The notes under the pieces: generated by a model
Database searches by the model: none
Seen by the model: the letters and a program-made list of their open reading frames with translations, nothing else
Told to the model about the DNA's origin: nothing
Program-made: the position numbers and the translations under genes
Assembly (NCBI GenBank): GCA_026874595.1
Contig: CM049322.1
Coordinates: 60,266,886-60,330,885 of the forward strand
Direction of reading: 5' to 3'
DNA length: 64,000 nt
Source: Sipunculus nudus
Taxonomy: Eukaryota > Annelida > Sipuncula > Golfingiida > Sipunculidae
Shown: piece after piece, positions 46,420 through 58,000 of the stretch
Layout of the letters: each line of letters begins with the position of its first letter
Position numbering within the stretch: position 1 is the first letter of the stretch

Positions 46420-47964
46420 ATGACAACAATCATGTCAGTTTCTCAGCTGTGATCACATCTAGTGTCCCAAAACCTTGCATTAATTGATTACAAGTGGATG
46501 CCCTATTGTAATCACCCTGTCTGTCTGTTCATATGTCCATCCTCACAAATTGTTTCCAGATGATAACTCCAGGTTGGATTGACACATGGATTTCAAACTT
46601 GACTTGCATATGGCCCACCACTAAAGCAAGAACCTATATGACTTTGTGGTCATGAGGTCACAGGTCAAGGTCACAGGACTCACTTATTAAAAAAGAGTAT
46701 GGCTGCATTTTAAGCCAAGCTTGTCATCCCAAACTTTCCATCTTGCACATTTAGCTGACTTGCCAGTATGGAGAGAGCATAAATGAATTTGGGGTCACAA
46801 GGTCACAGGGGCCATCTGTTCACAATTTGGTTTCCAGATGGTAACTCCAGTTTAGTTTGACATATTAGTTTCAAACTAAATTTATATATATGGCTCACCA
46901 CTAAAGTAAGAACTGTGTCGATTTTTGGGTCCAGCTGTCAAAGGTCATGGTCACAGGACCCATTTCTTTAAAAAGAATGTGTATGCATTAAAAGCCAGAC
47001 TTTTCATCCCAGACCTTCCATCTTCAAGATATTGCTACACTCTGTGGCTCAGGGATAGAGCGCAGGACTCAAAGCCGGGAGATCATGGGTTTGAATCTCA
47101 GCCATGGCAGTGAGGTTTTTCTCGGTCAGCTCCCACCCAGGGTGAGTGCTTACAGGCTAAATGGGAAGGCTATGCCCAAGAGCGATGCTTCACTCACATA
47201 CCAGTGCATCTTTGGGTCCTCGGTGTTATGACCCAGCAATGGGGTTTATTACACACCCAGGACCCCCAAACACAGTAGACACGCAGCCTGGGTGATCCTA
47301 GGATACAAAATTAAAAAAATGATAGGAAGCGAGTGCTACCGCCCTGTCAAGTAGTCCCTAACTGAAATGGAAACTCTGCAGATGTACATATTTAGGTTAA
47401 AAATTAGATAAATCAGCATAAAAAAATGGAGGCAGTTACCTCCACCAAAAAATTATTAAAAAAAAAATATATTGCTATTCTGCCAATAGGGGAAGATTCT
47501 TTTTGAATTTGGGGTCAAAGGGTCAAAGGTCAAGGTCACAGGGCCCATCCATTTACAAATTAGTTTATGGATAATTCTGCTTTGGATAGACAAATTGGCT
47601 TCAAACTTTATTTAATAATGACCTACCACTGATTTTCAGGGTCCAGAGATCAAAGTTGAAGGTCACAGGAGCATCATCTGTAAATCAGACTTCTCATCCC
47701 GAGCTTTCCATCTGTCACACATGGCTTACTGGCCCAAAGTGAGGAAATCTGTAGATTTGGAGGGTACCTGGTCAGTGGCCAAGGTCACTTTTAAAATAAT
47801 TGTTACAATAATGTAAATGCTGTAAGTTCAAGGATAATAAGTTCTAAGATTTTTTGGTCACAAGATCATTGGTTAAGATCACAGGACTGTCATTCTGAAA
47901 AAAATTCTTTAAAAATATCCATACAGACAAATTCAGCTGAGCATCAAGACCCATGGGTCCCTAG
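46420..47964 (+). repeat. Type E element interrupted by a SINE
   Basis: Left end ATGACAACAATCATGTCAGT as at 3370, AGGTCA modules, right end CAGCTGAGCATCAAGACCCA with TGGGTCCCTAG (47935-47964). Removing the SINE at 47038-47468 restores colinearity with 3368-4516. Confidence 0.8.
47038..47468 (+). mobile_element. tRNA-derived SINE, about 431 bp
   Basis: Flanked by a 9-bp duplication ATATTGCTA (47029-47037 and 47469-47477). The head resembles a tRNA: A-box-like TGGCTCAGGGATAGAGC (47044-47060) and B-box-like GGGTTTGAATCTC (47088-47100). A body of about 330 bp follows, then a 3' tail ending in an A-rich run (47440-47468). The sister element has an uninterrupted site at about 3970-3985. Transcription would be by RNA polymerase III from the internal promoter, and mobilisation would need a LINE in trans. 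The SINE family was not identified. Confidence 0.85.
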
Positions 47965-48272
47965 ATAAAGTATAAATTAATCCCCTTTTCTCAAGAGTGA
48001 TTCACTGTATTGGCCCCCATATTTGGTGAAAAATATTGTCTATCAAGTTGATAGATGGAAGAAACCTTAGTTGCTTGCAAGGTGTCAGTATATGCTGCTG
48101 AAGATGGTGGGCCTATTCTTAAAGGGGTTGGGATTAATTGTCTGGGGATATGTGCCAACATGTATTTAACCAGGCTAACCTGGTCAGCATAAGCTATTTT
48201 CCTAAAGGGTCCATGTTATTTATAGCTAATATAATATTTAGTTTTATTTGTTAATGTTATTTATGATTGCAG
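47965..48272. other. Intron, no repeat recognised
   Basis: A 300-bp unassigned segment leading to the acceptor TTATGATTGCAG of the FN3 exon. Confidence 0.5.
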
Positions 48273-48394
48273 CTGCGCCTCTGAATCTGAAAGTAACAAG
48301 TAAAAAACAGGGAAAATACAGCAATACGTACACGGTAACATTCAGTCTGGATTCTATTGAGGAGATGGTTAACGTCGAATTATTGGTCAGAAAG
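48273..48394 (+). CDS. FN3-domain exon, N-terminal half
   Basis: The acceptor TTATGATTGCAG ends at 48272 and the donor GTATGT starts at 48395. The exon is 122 bp, phase 1 in and phase 0 out. The translation AAPLNLKVTSKKQG..YTVTFSL..VNVELLVRK matches the A, B and C strands of a fibronectin type III domain (P..L.V start, T.TFSL where many FN3 domains have V.W). It is completed by the next exon after a 199-bp intron, the only short intron in the gene. The usual B-strand tryptophan is F here, so the domain is somewhat divergent. Assignment rests on the two exons together. Confidence 0.85.
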
Positions 48395-48593
48395 GTATGT
48401 TATATTGTATTTCCTGTATATATGTGTGTAGTGTAAGTGATTCTTTGTAAAATTCAGGACCAGACCTTGTTATCTCATACAGGTTGTTCATACAAGTCAG
48501 CTCATGTTGAATAATTTAACCAGCATTTATTGAAAATTGATAGATGACATATTATTACTTTGTTATTATTTCAAGTTTGTATTACATTAACAG

Positions 48594-48777
48594 GTCAGCT
48601 CAGGTAACGGGACCTTAATGAACGCCACTGTCACATCAGAAAAAGGGGGAGAATACAAGGGAGAATACAAAATAGAGAACCTGGAAGCCAATGGTACATA
48701 CGGTGTCCGACTCAGAGCTACAAATGTAGACAGCACCACCAGCTGGACAAAAGAGTTCATTTTCAAAACGTCTAAAG
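48594..48777 (+). CDS. FN3-domain exon, C-terminal half
   Basis: The acceptor ACATTAACAG ends at 48593 and the donor GTGAGC starts at 48778. The exon is 184 bp, phase 0 in and phase 1 out. It reads VSSGNGTLMNATVTSEKGGE, then YKIENLEANGTYGVRLRATN, the classical FN3 E-F region (L.P.T.Y.VR..A.N pattern), then STTSWTKEFIFKTSKG with the usual W and T at the domain end. NGT, NAT and a second NGT are potential N-glycosylation sites. It is the last exon found; the donor is strong, so the gene continues, but the next 11 kb are minisatellites and no later exon was recognised by 64 kb. The exon end lies about 60 bp from the AATAAA-rich array. Confidence 0.9.
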
Positions 48778-48837
48778 GTGAGCTACTTCCTGCTTCACTT
48801 TGACCTTCATCAAGGTCAAACCTCACCTAATGACCAC

Positions 48838-51800
48838 ATCAGTTTAGCGACCACCACAAAATAAAGACCACCACAAAATAAAGGCCACCACAAAATAAAG
48901 GCCACCAGAAAATAAAGACCACCACAAAATAAAGACCACCACAAAATAAAGGCCACCACAAAATAAAGGCCACCAGAAAATAAAGGCAACCAGAAAATAA
49001 AGGCAACCAGAAGATAAAGGCCACCAGAAAATAAAGGCCACCAGAAAATAAAGGCAACCAGAAAATAAAGACCACCAGAAAATAAAGGCCACCAGAAAAT
49101 AAAGGCAACCACAAAATAAAGGCCACCACAAAATAAAGGCCACCAGAAAATAAAGGCAACCAGAAAATAAAGGCCACCACAAAATAAAAGCCACCACAGA
49201 ATAAAGGCCACCAGAAAATAAAGGCCACCAGAAAATAAAGGCCACCAGAAAATAAAGGCCACCAGAAAATAAAGGCAACCAGAAAATAAAGGCAACCACA
49301 AAATAAAAGCCACCACAGAATAAAGGCCACCAGAAAATAAAGACCACCAGAAAATAAAGGCAACCAGAAAATAAAGACCACCAGAAAATAAAGGCCACCA
49401 GAATATAAAGGCCACCACAAAATAAAAGCCACCACAGAATAAAGGCCACCAGAAAATAAAGGCAACCAGAAAATAAAGGCCACCAGAAAATAAAGGCCAC
49501 CAGAAAATAAAGGCCACCAGAAAATAAAGGCCACCACAGAATAAAGGCCACCAGAAAATAAAAGCCACCACAGAATAAAGGCCACCAGAAAATAAAGGCA
49601 ACCACAGAATAAAGGCCACCAGAAAATAAAAGCCACCACAGAATAAAGGCCACCAGAAAATAAAGGCCACCAGAAAATAAAGGCCACCAGAAAATAAAGG
49701 CCACCACAAAATAAAAGCCACCACAGAATAAAGGCCACCAGAAAATAAAGGCAACCACAGAATAAAGGCCACCACAAAATAAAGGCCACCACAAAATAAA
49801 GGCCACCAGAAAATAAAGGCAACCACAGAATAAAGGCCACCAGAAAATAAAAGCCACCACAGAATAAAGGCCACCAGAAAATAAAGGCCACCACAGAATA
49901 AAGGCCACCAGAAAATAAAAGCCACCACAGAATAAAGGCCACCAGAAAATAAAGGCAACCACAGAATAAAGGCCACCAGAAAATAAAGGCCACCACAAAA
50001 TAAAAGCCACCACAGAATAAAGGCCACCAGAAAATAAAGGCCACCAGAAAATAAAGGCCGCCAGAAAATAAAGGCCACCACAAAATAAAAGCCACCACAG
50101 AATAAAGGCCACCAGAAAATAAAGGCAACCACAGAATAAAGGCCACCAGAAAATAAAGGCCACCACAGAATAAAAGCCACCAGAAACTAAAGGCAACCAC
50201 AGAAAAAAGGCCACCAGAAAATAAAAGCCACCACAGAATAAAGGCCACCAGAAAATAAAGGCCACCACAGAATAAAGGCCACCAGAAAATAAAAGCCACC
50301 ACAGAATAAAGGCCACCAGAAAATAAAGGCCACCAGAAAATAAAGGCCACCAGAAAATAAAGGCCACCAGAAAATAAAGGCAACCAGAAAATAAAGGCAA
50401 CCACAAAATAAAAGCCACCACAGAATAAAGGCCACCAGAAAATAAAGACCACCAGAAAATAAAGGCAACCAGAAAATAAAGACCACCAGAAAATAAAGGC
50501 CACCAGAAAATAAAGGCCACCACAAAATAACAGCCACCACAGAATAAAGGCCACCAGAAAACAAAGACCACCAGAAAATAAAGGCCACCAGAAAATAAAG
50601 GCCACCAGAAAATAAAGGCCACCAGAAAATAAAGGCAACCACAGAATAAAGGCCACCAGAAAATAAAGGCCACCACAGAATAAAGGCCACCAGAAAATAA
50701 AGGCAACCACAGAATAAAGGCCACCAGAAAATAAAAGCCACCACAGAATAAAGGCCACCAGAAAATAAAGGCCACCAGAAAATAAAGGCCACCACAAAAT
50801 AAAGGCCACCACAAAATAAAAGCCACCACAGAATAAAGGCCAACAGAAAATAAAGGCAACCACAGAATAAAGGCCACCAGAAAATAAAGGCCACCACAGA
50901 ATAAAGGCCACCAGAAAATAAAGGCAACCACAGAATAAAGGCCACCAGAAAATAAAAGCCACCACAGAATAAAGGCCACCAGAAAATAAAGGCCACCACA
51001 GAATAAAGGCCACCAGAAAATAAAAGCCACCACAGAATAAAGGCCACCAGAAAATAAAGGCAACCACAGAATAAAGGCCACCAGAAAATAAAGGCCACCA
51101 CAAAATAAAAGCCACCACAGAATAAAGGCCACCAGAAAATAAAGGCCACCAGAAAATAAAGGCCACCAGAAAATAAAGGCCACCACAAAATAAAAGCCAC
51201 CACAGAATAAAGGCCACCAGAAAATAAAGGCAACCACAGAATAAAGGCCACCAGAAAATAAAAGCCACCACAGAATAAAGGCCACCAGAAAATAAAGGCA
51301 ACCACAGAAAAAAGGCCACCAGAAAATAAAAGCCACCACAGAATAAAGGCCACCAGAAAATAAAGGCCACCACAGAATAAAGGCCACCAGAAAATAAAAG
51401 CCACCACAGAATAAAGGCCACCAGAAAATAAAGGCAACCACAGGATAAAGGCCACCAGAAAATAAAGGCCACCACAAAATAAAAGCCATCACAGAATAAA
51501 GGCCACCAGAAAATAAAGACCACCAGAAAAAAAAGGCCACCAGAAAATAAAGGCCACCAGAAAATAAAGGCCACCACAAAATAAAAGCCACCACAGAATA
51601 AAGGCCACCAGAAAATAAAGACCACCAGAAAATAAAGGCCACCAGAAAATAAAGGCCACCACAAAATAAAAGCCACCACAAAATAAAGGCCACCAGAAAA
51701 TAAAGACCACCAGAAAATAAAGGCCACCAGAAAATAAAGGCCACCAGAAAATAAAGGCCACCACAAAATAAAAGCCACCACAGAATAAAGGCCACCAGAA

Positions 51801-52770
51801 AATAAAGACCACCAGAAAGTAAAGGCCACCAGAAAATAAAGGCCACCACAAAATAAAAGCCACCACAGAATAAAGGCCACCAGAAAATAAAGACCACCAG
51901 AAAATAAAGGCAACCAGAAAATAAAGACCACCAGAAAATAAAAGGCCACCAGAAAATAAAGGCCACCACAAAATAAAAGCCACCACAGAATAAAGGCCAC
52001 CAGAAAATAAAGACCACAAGAAAATAAAGGCCACCAGAAAATAAAGGCCACCAGAAAATAAAGGCCACCAGAAAATAAAGGCCACCAGAAAATAAAGGCA
52101 ACCACAAAATAAAAGCCACCACAGAATAAAGGCCACCAGAAAATAAAGACCACCAGAAAATAAAGGCAACCAGAAAATAAAGACCACCAGAAAATAAAGG
52201 CCACCAGAAAATAAAGGCCACCACAAAATAAAAGCCACCACAGAATAAAGGCCACCAGAAAATAAAGACCACCAGAAAATAAAGGCCACCAGAAAATAAA
52301 GGCCACCACAAAATAAAAGCCACCACAGAATAAAGGCCACCAGAAAATAAAGGCAACCAGAAAATAAAGACCACCAGAAAATAAAGGCCGCCAGAAAATA
52401 AAGGCCACCACAAAATAAAAGCCACCACAGAATAAAGGCCACCAGAAAATAAAGACCACCAGAAAATAAAGGCCACCAGAAAATAAAGGCCACCAGAAAA
52501 TAAAGGCCACCAGAAAATAAAGGCCACCAGAAAATAAAGGCCACCAGAAAATAAAGGCAACCAGAAAATAAAGGCCACCACAAAATAAAAGCCACCACAA
52601 AATAAAGGCCATCACAAAATAAAGGCCACCACAAAATAAAGGCCACCACAGAATAAAGGCCACCAGAAAATAAAGGCCACCAGAAAAATAAAGGCCACGA
52701 CAGAATAAAGGCCACCAGAAAAATAAAGGCCACCAGAAATTAAAGGCCACCAGAAAATAAAGGCCTCGTT
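48838..52770. repeat. 17-bp minisatellite, about 230 copies
   Basis: The unit is GGCCACCAGAAAATAAA. Main variants are CCACCACAAAATAAA, CCACCACAGAATAAA, GGCAACC, AAGCCACC and AAGACCACC, arranged in recurring multi-unit blocks that indicate repeated internal duplication. Almost every unit contains AATAAA on the + strand. Its reverse complement has no stop codon in any frame, which gives three overlapping very long hydrophobic open frames on the minus strand; these are artefacts of the period. Confidence 0.95.
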
Positions 52771-53035
52771 CACCATCCACCACAAAATAAAGGCCACTGG
52801 TTCACCGTCCACCACAAAATTAAGGCCACTGGTTCACCGTCCACCACAAAATTAAGGCCACTGGTACACCGTCCACCACAAAATAAAGGCCACTGGTTCA
52901 CTGTCCACCACAAAATAAAGGCCACTGGTTCACCGTCCACCACAAAATAAAGGCCACTGGTTCACCGTCCACCACAAAATAAAGGCCACTGGTTCACCGT
53001 CCACCACAAAATAAAGGCCACTGGTTCACTGTCCA
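52771..53035. repeat. 32-bp minisatellite derived from the 17-bp unit, about 8 copies
   Basis: The unit is GGTTCACCGTCCACCACAAA plus ATAAAGGCCACT. It is a 17-bp unit with an added GGTTCACCGTC-type segment, and it follows directly on the 17-bp array. Confidence 0.9.
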
Positions 53036-53179
53036 AACTCTCTTGTGTTCTTTATATAAAACCTCACAAAGATTGTAATTTTGCGGTTCTGTTGTATTTT
53101 TGCAGAAAATTAGTATTTCCCCTGATTTGTAGATGTGGTCAAGAGAATGCCTTCAGGTTTGACTTGTATAAGAAATCAA

Positions 53180-54990
53180 GTTAAAGAAACTTAACATTTG
53201 TTTTTTGGAGATGATTGACAGATTAAAGAAACCTTATCATTTGTTTTTGGGAGATGATTGACAGATTAAAGAAACCTTATCATTTGTTTTTGGGAGATGA
53301 TTGACGGATTAAAAAACCTTTACATTTGTTTTTGGGAGATGATTGACAGATTAAAAAACCTTAACATTTGTTTTCGGGAGATGATTGACAGATTAAAGAA
53401 ACCTTTACATTTGTTTTGGGAGATGATTGACAGATTAAAGAAACCTTTATATTTGTTTTGGGAGATGATTTCTTAAGATTTGTTTTTGGGAGATGATTGA
53501 CAGATTAAAAAAACCTTAACATTTGTTTTGGGAGATGATTGACAGATTAAAAAAACCTTAACATTTGTTTTGGGAGATGATTGACAGATTAAAGAAAGCT
53601 TTACATTTGTTTTGGGAGATGATTTCTTAAGATTTGTTTTTGGGAGATGATTGACAGATTAAAAAAACCTTAACATTTGTTTTAGAAGATGATTGACAGA
53701 TTAAAAAAACCTTAACATTTGTTTTGGGAGATGATTGACAGATTAAAGAAAACTTTACATTTGTTTTTGGGAGATGATTGACAGATTAAAAAAACCTTAA
53801 CATTTGTTTTTGGAAATGATTGACAGATTAAAGAAAACTTTACATTTGTTTTTGGAGATGATTGACAGATTAAAGAAACCTTTACATTTGTTTTTGGAGA
53901 TGATTTCTTAAGATTTGTTTTTGGGAGATGATTGACAGATTAAAATACCTTTACATTTGTTATTGGGAGATGATTGACAGATTAAAAAAACCTAAACATT
54001 TGTTTTCGGAGATGATTTCTTAAGATTTGTTTTTGGGAGATGATTGACAGATTAAAATACCTTTACATTTGTTTTTGGGAGATGATTGACAGATTAAAAA
54101 AACCTAAACATTTGTTTTTGGGAGATGATTTACGGATTAAAGAAACCTTTACATTTGTTTTTGTGAGATGATAGACGGATTAAAAAAATCTTAACATTTG
54201 TTTTTGGGAGATGATTGACGGATTAAAGAAACCTTAACATTTGTTTTTGTGAGATGATAGACGGATTAAAAAAATCTTAACATTTGTTTTTGGGAGATGA
54301 TTGACGGATTAAAGAAACCTTTACATTTGTTTTGGGAGATGATTGACAGATTAAAAAAACCTTTACATTTGTTTTTAGGAGATGATTGACAGATTAAAGA
54401 AACCTTTACGTTTGTTTTTGGGAGATGATTGACAGATTAAAGAAACCTTAACATTTGTTTTTGGGAGATGATTGACATATTAAAAAAACCTTAACATTTG
54501 ATTTTTGGAGATGATTGACAGATTAAAGAAACCTTAACATTTGTTTTTGGAGATGATTGACACTTTAAAGAAACCTTTACATTTGTTTTAGGAGATGATT
54601 GACAGATTAAAGAAACCTGAACATTTGTTTTTGGGAGATGATTGTCAGATTAAAGAAACCTTAACATTTGTTTTGGGAGATGATTGACAGATTAAAAAAC
54701 CTTTACATTTGTTTTGGGAGATGATTGACAGATTAAAAAAACCTTTACATTTGTTTTAGGAGATGATTGACAGATTAAAGAAACCTGAACATTTGTTTTT
54801 GGGAGATGATTGTCAGATTAAAGAAACCTTAACATTTGTTTTGGGAGATGATTGACAGATTAAAGAAACCTTAACATTTGTTTTTGGGAGATGATTGACA
54901 GATTAAAAAAACCTTAACATTTGTTTTTTGGAGATGATTGACAGATTAAAGAAAGCTTTACATTTGTTTTTGGGAGATGGTTGACAGATA
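53180..54990. repeat. 43-bp minisatellite, about 42 copies
   Basis: The unit is ATTGACAGATTAAAGAAACC then TTTACATTTGTTTTTGGGAGATG, with length noise in the A and T runs. A shorter variant, GATTTCTTAAGATTTG, recurs at 53470, 53630, 53905 and 54015. Each unit has ATTAAA followed 20 or so bases later by a T/G-rich stretch. Confidence 0.92.
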
Positions 54991-55079
54991 AGTAAAGATT
55001 CTTCTTGTCAGCTGTGTGTTTAACAGAAAATATTTTTGTGAATGAATAAAATAGAGAAATTCAGGAACCTACAGGAAAC

Positions 55080-58000
55080 CTAAACAAAAACCTGCCTGTA
55101 ACAGCCACCTCCCTGTAATGAACACTAACAAGTGTTCTCATGTTGTAAACAAAAACCTGCCTGTAACAGCCACCTCTCTGTAATGAACACTAACCAGTGT
55201 TCTCATGTTGTAAACAAAAATCTGCCTGTAACAGCCATCTCTCTGTAATGAACACTTACAAGTGGTCTCATGTTGAACAAAACCCTGCCTGTAACAGCCA
55301 CCTCTCTGTTATGAACACTAACAAGTGTTCTCATGTTGTAAACAAAACCCTGCCTGTAACAGCCACCTCCCTGTAATGAACACTAACCAGTGTTCTCATG
55401 TTGTAAACAAAAACCTGCCTGTAACAGCCACGTCTCTGTAATGAACACTAAAAAAAGTTCTCATGTTGTAAACAAAAACCTGCCTGTAACAGCCACCTCC
55501 CTGTTATAAACACTAACAAGTGTTCTCATGTTGAAAACAAAAACCTGCCTGTAACAGCCACCTCCCTGTAATGAACACTTACAAGTGTTCTCATGTTGTA
55601 AACAAAAACCTGCCTGTAACAGCCACCTCTCTGTTATGAACACTAACAAGTGTTCTCATGTTGTAAACAAAAACCTGCCTGTAACAGCCACCTCTCTGTA
55701 ATGAACACTAACCAGTGTTCTCATGTTGTAAACAAAAACCTGCCTGTAACAGCCACCTCCCTGTAATGAACACTTACAAGTGTTCTCATGTTGTAAACAA
55801 AAACCTGCCTGTAACAGCCACCTCCCTGTAATGAACACTTACAAGTGTTCTCATGTTGTAAACAAAAACCTGCCTGTAACAGCCACCTCTCTGTTATGAA
55901 CACTAACAAGTGTTCTCATGTTGTAAACAAAAACCTGCCTGTAACAGCCACCTCCCTGTTATGAACACTAACAAGTGTTCTCATGTTGTAAACAAAACCC
56001 TGCCTGTAACAGCCACCTCTCTGTAATGAACACTAACCAGTGTTCTCATGTTGTAAACAAAATCCTGCCTGTAACAGCCACCTCTCTGTAATGAACACTA
56101 ACCAGTGTTCTCATGTTGTAAACAAAATCCTGCCTGTAACAGCCACCTCCCTGTAATGAACACTTACAAGTGTTCTCATGTTGTAAACAAAAACCTGCCT
56201 GTAACAGCCACCTCTCTGTTATGAACACTAACAAGTGTTCTCATGTTGTAAACAAAAACCTGCCTGTAACAGCCACCTCTCTGTTATGAACACTTACCAG
56301 TGTTCTTATGTTGTAAACAAAAACCTGCCTGTAACAGCCACCTCCCTGTAATGAACACTTACAAGTGTTCTCATGTTGTAAACAAAAACCTGCCTGTAAC
56401 AGCCACCTCTCTGTAATGAACACTAAAAAAAGTTCTCATGTTGTAAACAAAACCCTGCCTGTAACAGCCACTTCCCTGTAATGAACACTTACAAGTGTTC
56501 TCATGTTGTAAACAAAAACCTGCCTGTAACAGCCACCTCTCTGTAATGAACACTAAAAAAAGTTCTCATGTTGTAAACAAAAACCTGCCTGTAACAGCCA
56601 CCTCCCTGTAATGAACACTTACAAGTGTTCTCATGTTGTAAACAAAAACCTGCCTGTAACAGCCACCTCTCTGTTATGAACACTAACAAGTGTTCTCATG
56701 TTGTAAACAAAAACCTGCCTGTAACAGCCACCTCTCTTTAATGAACACTTACAAGTGTTCTCATGTTGTAAACAAAAACCTGCCTGTAACAGCCACCTCT
56801 CTGTTATGAACACTAACCAGTGTTCTCATGTTGTAAACAAAAACCTGCCTGTAACAGCCACCTCCCTGTAATGAACACTAACCAGTGTTCTCATGTTGTA
56901 AACAAAAACCTGCCTGTAACAGCCACCTCTCTGTTATGAACACTAACAAGTGGTCTCATGTTGTAAAGAAAAACCTGCCTGTAACAGCCACCTCCCTGTA
57001 ATGAACACTTACAAGTGGTCTCATGTTGTAAAGAAAAACCTGCCTGTAACAGCCACCTCTCTGTAATGAACACTAACAAGTGGTCTCATGTTGTAAACAA
57101 AACCCTGCCTGTAACAGCCACCTCCCTGTAATGAACACTTACAAGTGTTCTCATGTTGTAAACAAAAACCTGCCTGTAACAGCCACCTCTCTGTAATGAA
57201 CACTTACAAGTGTTCTCATGTTGTAAACAAAACCCTGCCTGTAACAGCCACCTCCCTGTAATGAACACTAACAAGTGATCTCACGTTGTAAACAAAAACC
57301 TGCCTGTAACAGCCACCTCTCTGTCATGAACACTAACAAGTGTTCTCATGTTGTAAACAAAAACCTGCCTGTAACAGCCACCTGCCTGTAATGAACACTT
57401 ACAAGTGTTCTCATGTTGAAAAAAAACCTGCCTGTAACAGCCACCTCTCTGTAATGAACACTAACAAGAGTTCTCATGTTGTAAACAAAAAACCTGCCTG
57501 TAACAGCCACCTCCCTGTAATGAACACTAACAAGTGTTCTCATGTTGTAAACAAAACCCTGCCTGTAACAGCCACCTCTCTGTAATGAACACTAACCAGT
57601 GTTCTCATGTTGTAAACAAAATCCTGCCTGTAACAGCCACCTCTCTGTAATGAACACTAACCAGTGTTCTCATGTTGTAAACAAAATCCTGCCTGTAACA
57701 GCCACCTCCCTGTAATGAACACTTACAAGTGTTCTCATGTTGTAAACAAAAACCTGCCTGTAACAGCCACCTCTCTGTTATGAACACTAACAAGTGTTCT
57801 CATGTTGTAAACAAAAACCTGCCTGTAACAGCCACCTCTCTGTTATGAACACTTACCAGTGTTCTTATGTTGTAAACAAAAACCTGCCTGTAACAGCCAC
57901 CTCCCTGTAATGAACACTTACAAGTGTTCTCATGTTGTAAACAAAAACCTGCCTGTAACAGCCACCTCTCTGTAATGAACACTAAAAAAAGTTCTCATGT

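Larger units (their letters stand above)
4661..48777 (+). other. Partial Ig/FN3 cell-adhesion gene (six internal exons)
   Basis: Gene-level model. Exons at 4661-4876, 7672-7793, 19107-19257, 37791-38066, 48273-48394 and 48594-48777 have AG acceptors and GT donors and compatible phases throughout (1-1, 1-0, 0-1, 1-1, 1-0, 0-1). Their lengths of 216, 122, 151, 276, 122 and 184 bp sum to 1071 bp, or 357 codons with no internal stop. Domain order is half Ig, Ig, Ig without cysteines, FN3. By analogy with NCAM/fasciclin-2-type proteins the product would be an extracellular homophilic adhesion or recognition molecule; this is inference from domain content only. Introns are 2.8, 11.3, 18.5, 10.2 and 0.2 kb and consist almost wholly of repeats. 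The first exons, membrane anchor and 3' end lie outside the window or were not recognised. Extra symmetric exons could be missed in the large introns. Confidence 0.85.

Noticed and set aside
4661-48777. Naming the gene NCAM1 or Fas2
   Set aside because: Domain style fits, but only part of the extracellular region is visible and the Ig/FN3 superfamily is large. Orthology needs a search with the full protein.
48816-52815. Minus-strand open frames of up to 1314 codons rich in F, L, W, G (FSGGLYFLVAFI-like)
   Set aside because: They are open in three overlapping frames at once and follow exactly the 17-bp minisatellite; 17 is not a multiple of 3, so the same DNA gives the same 17-residue peptide cycle in every frame. 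No start context, domain or splice signal supports a gene.
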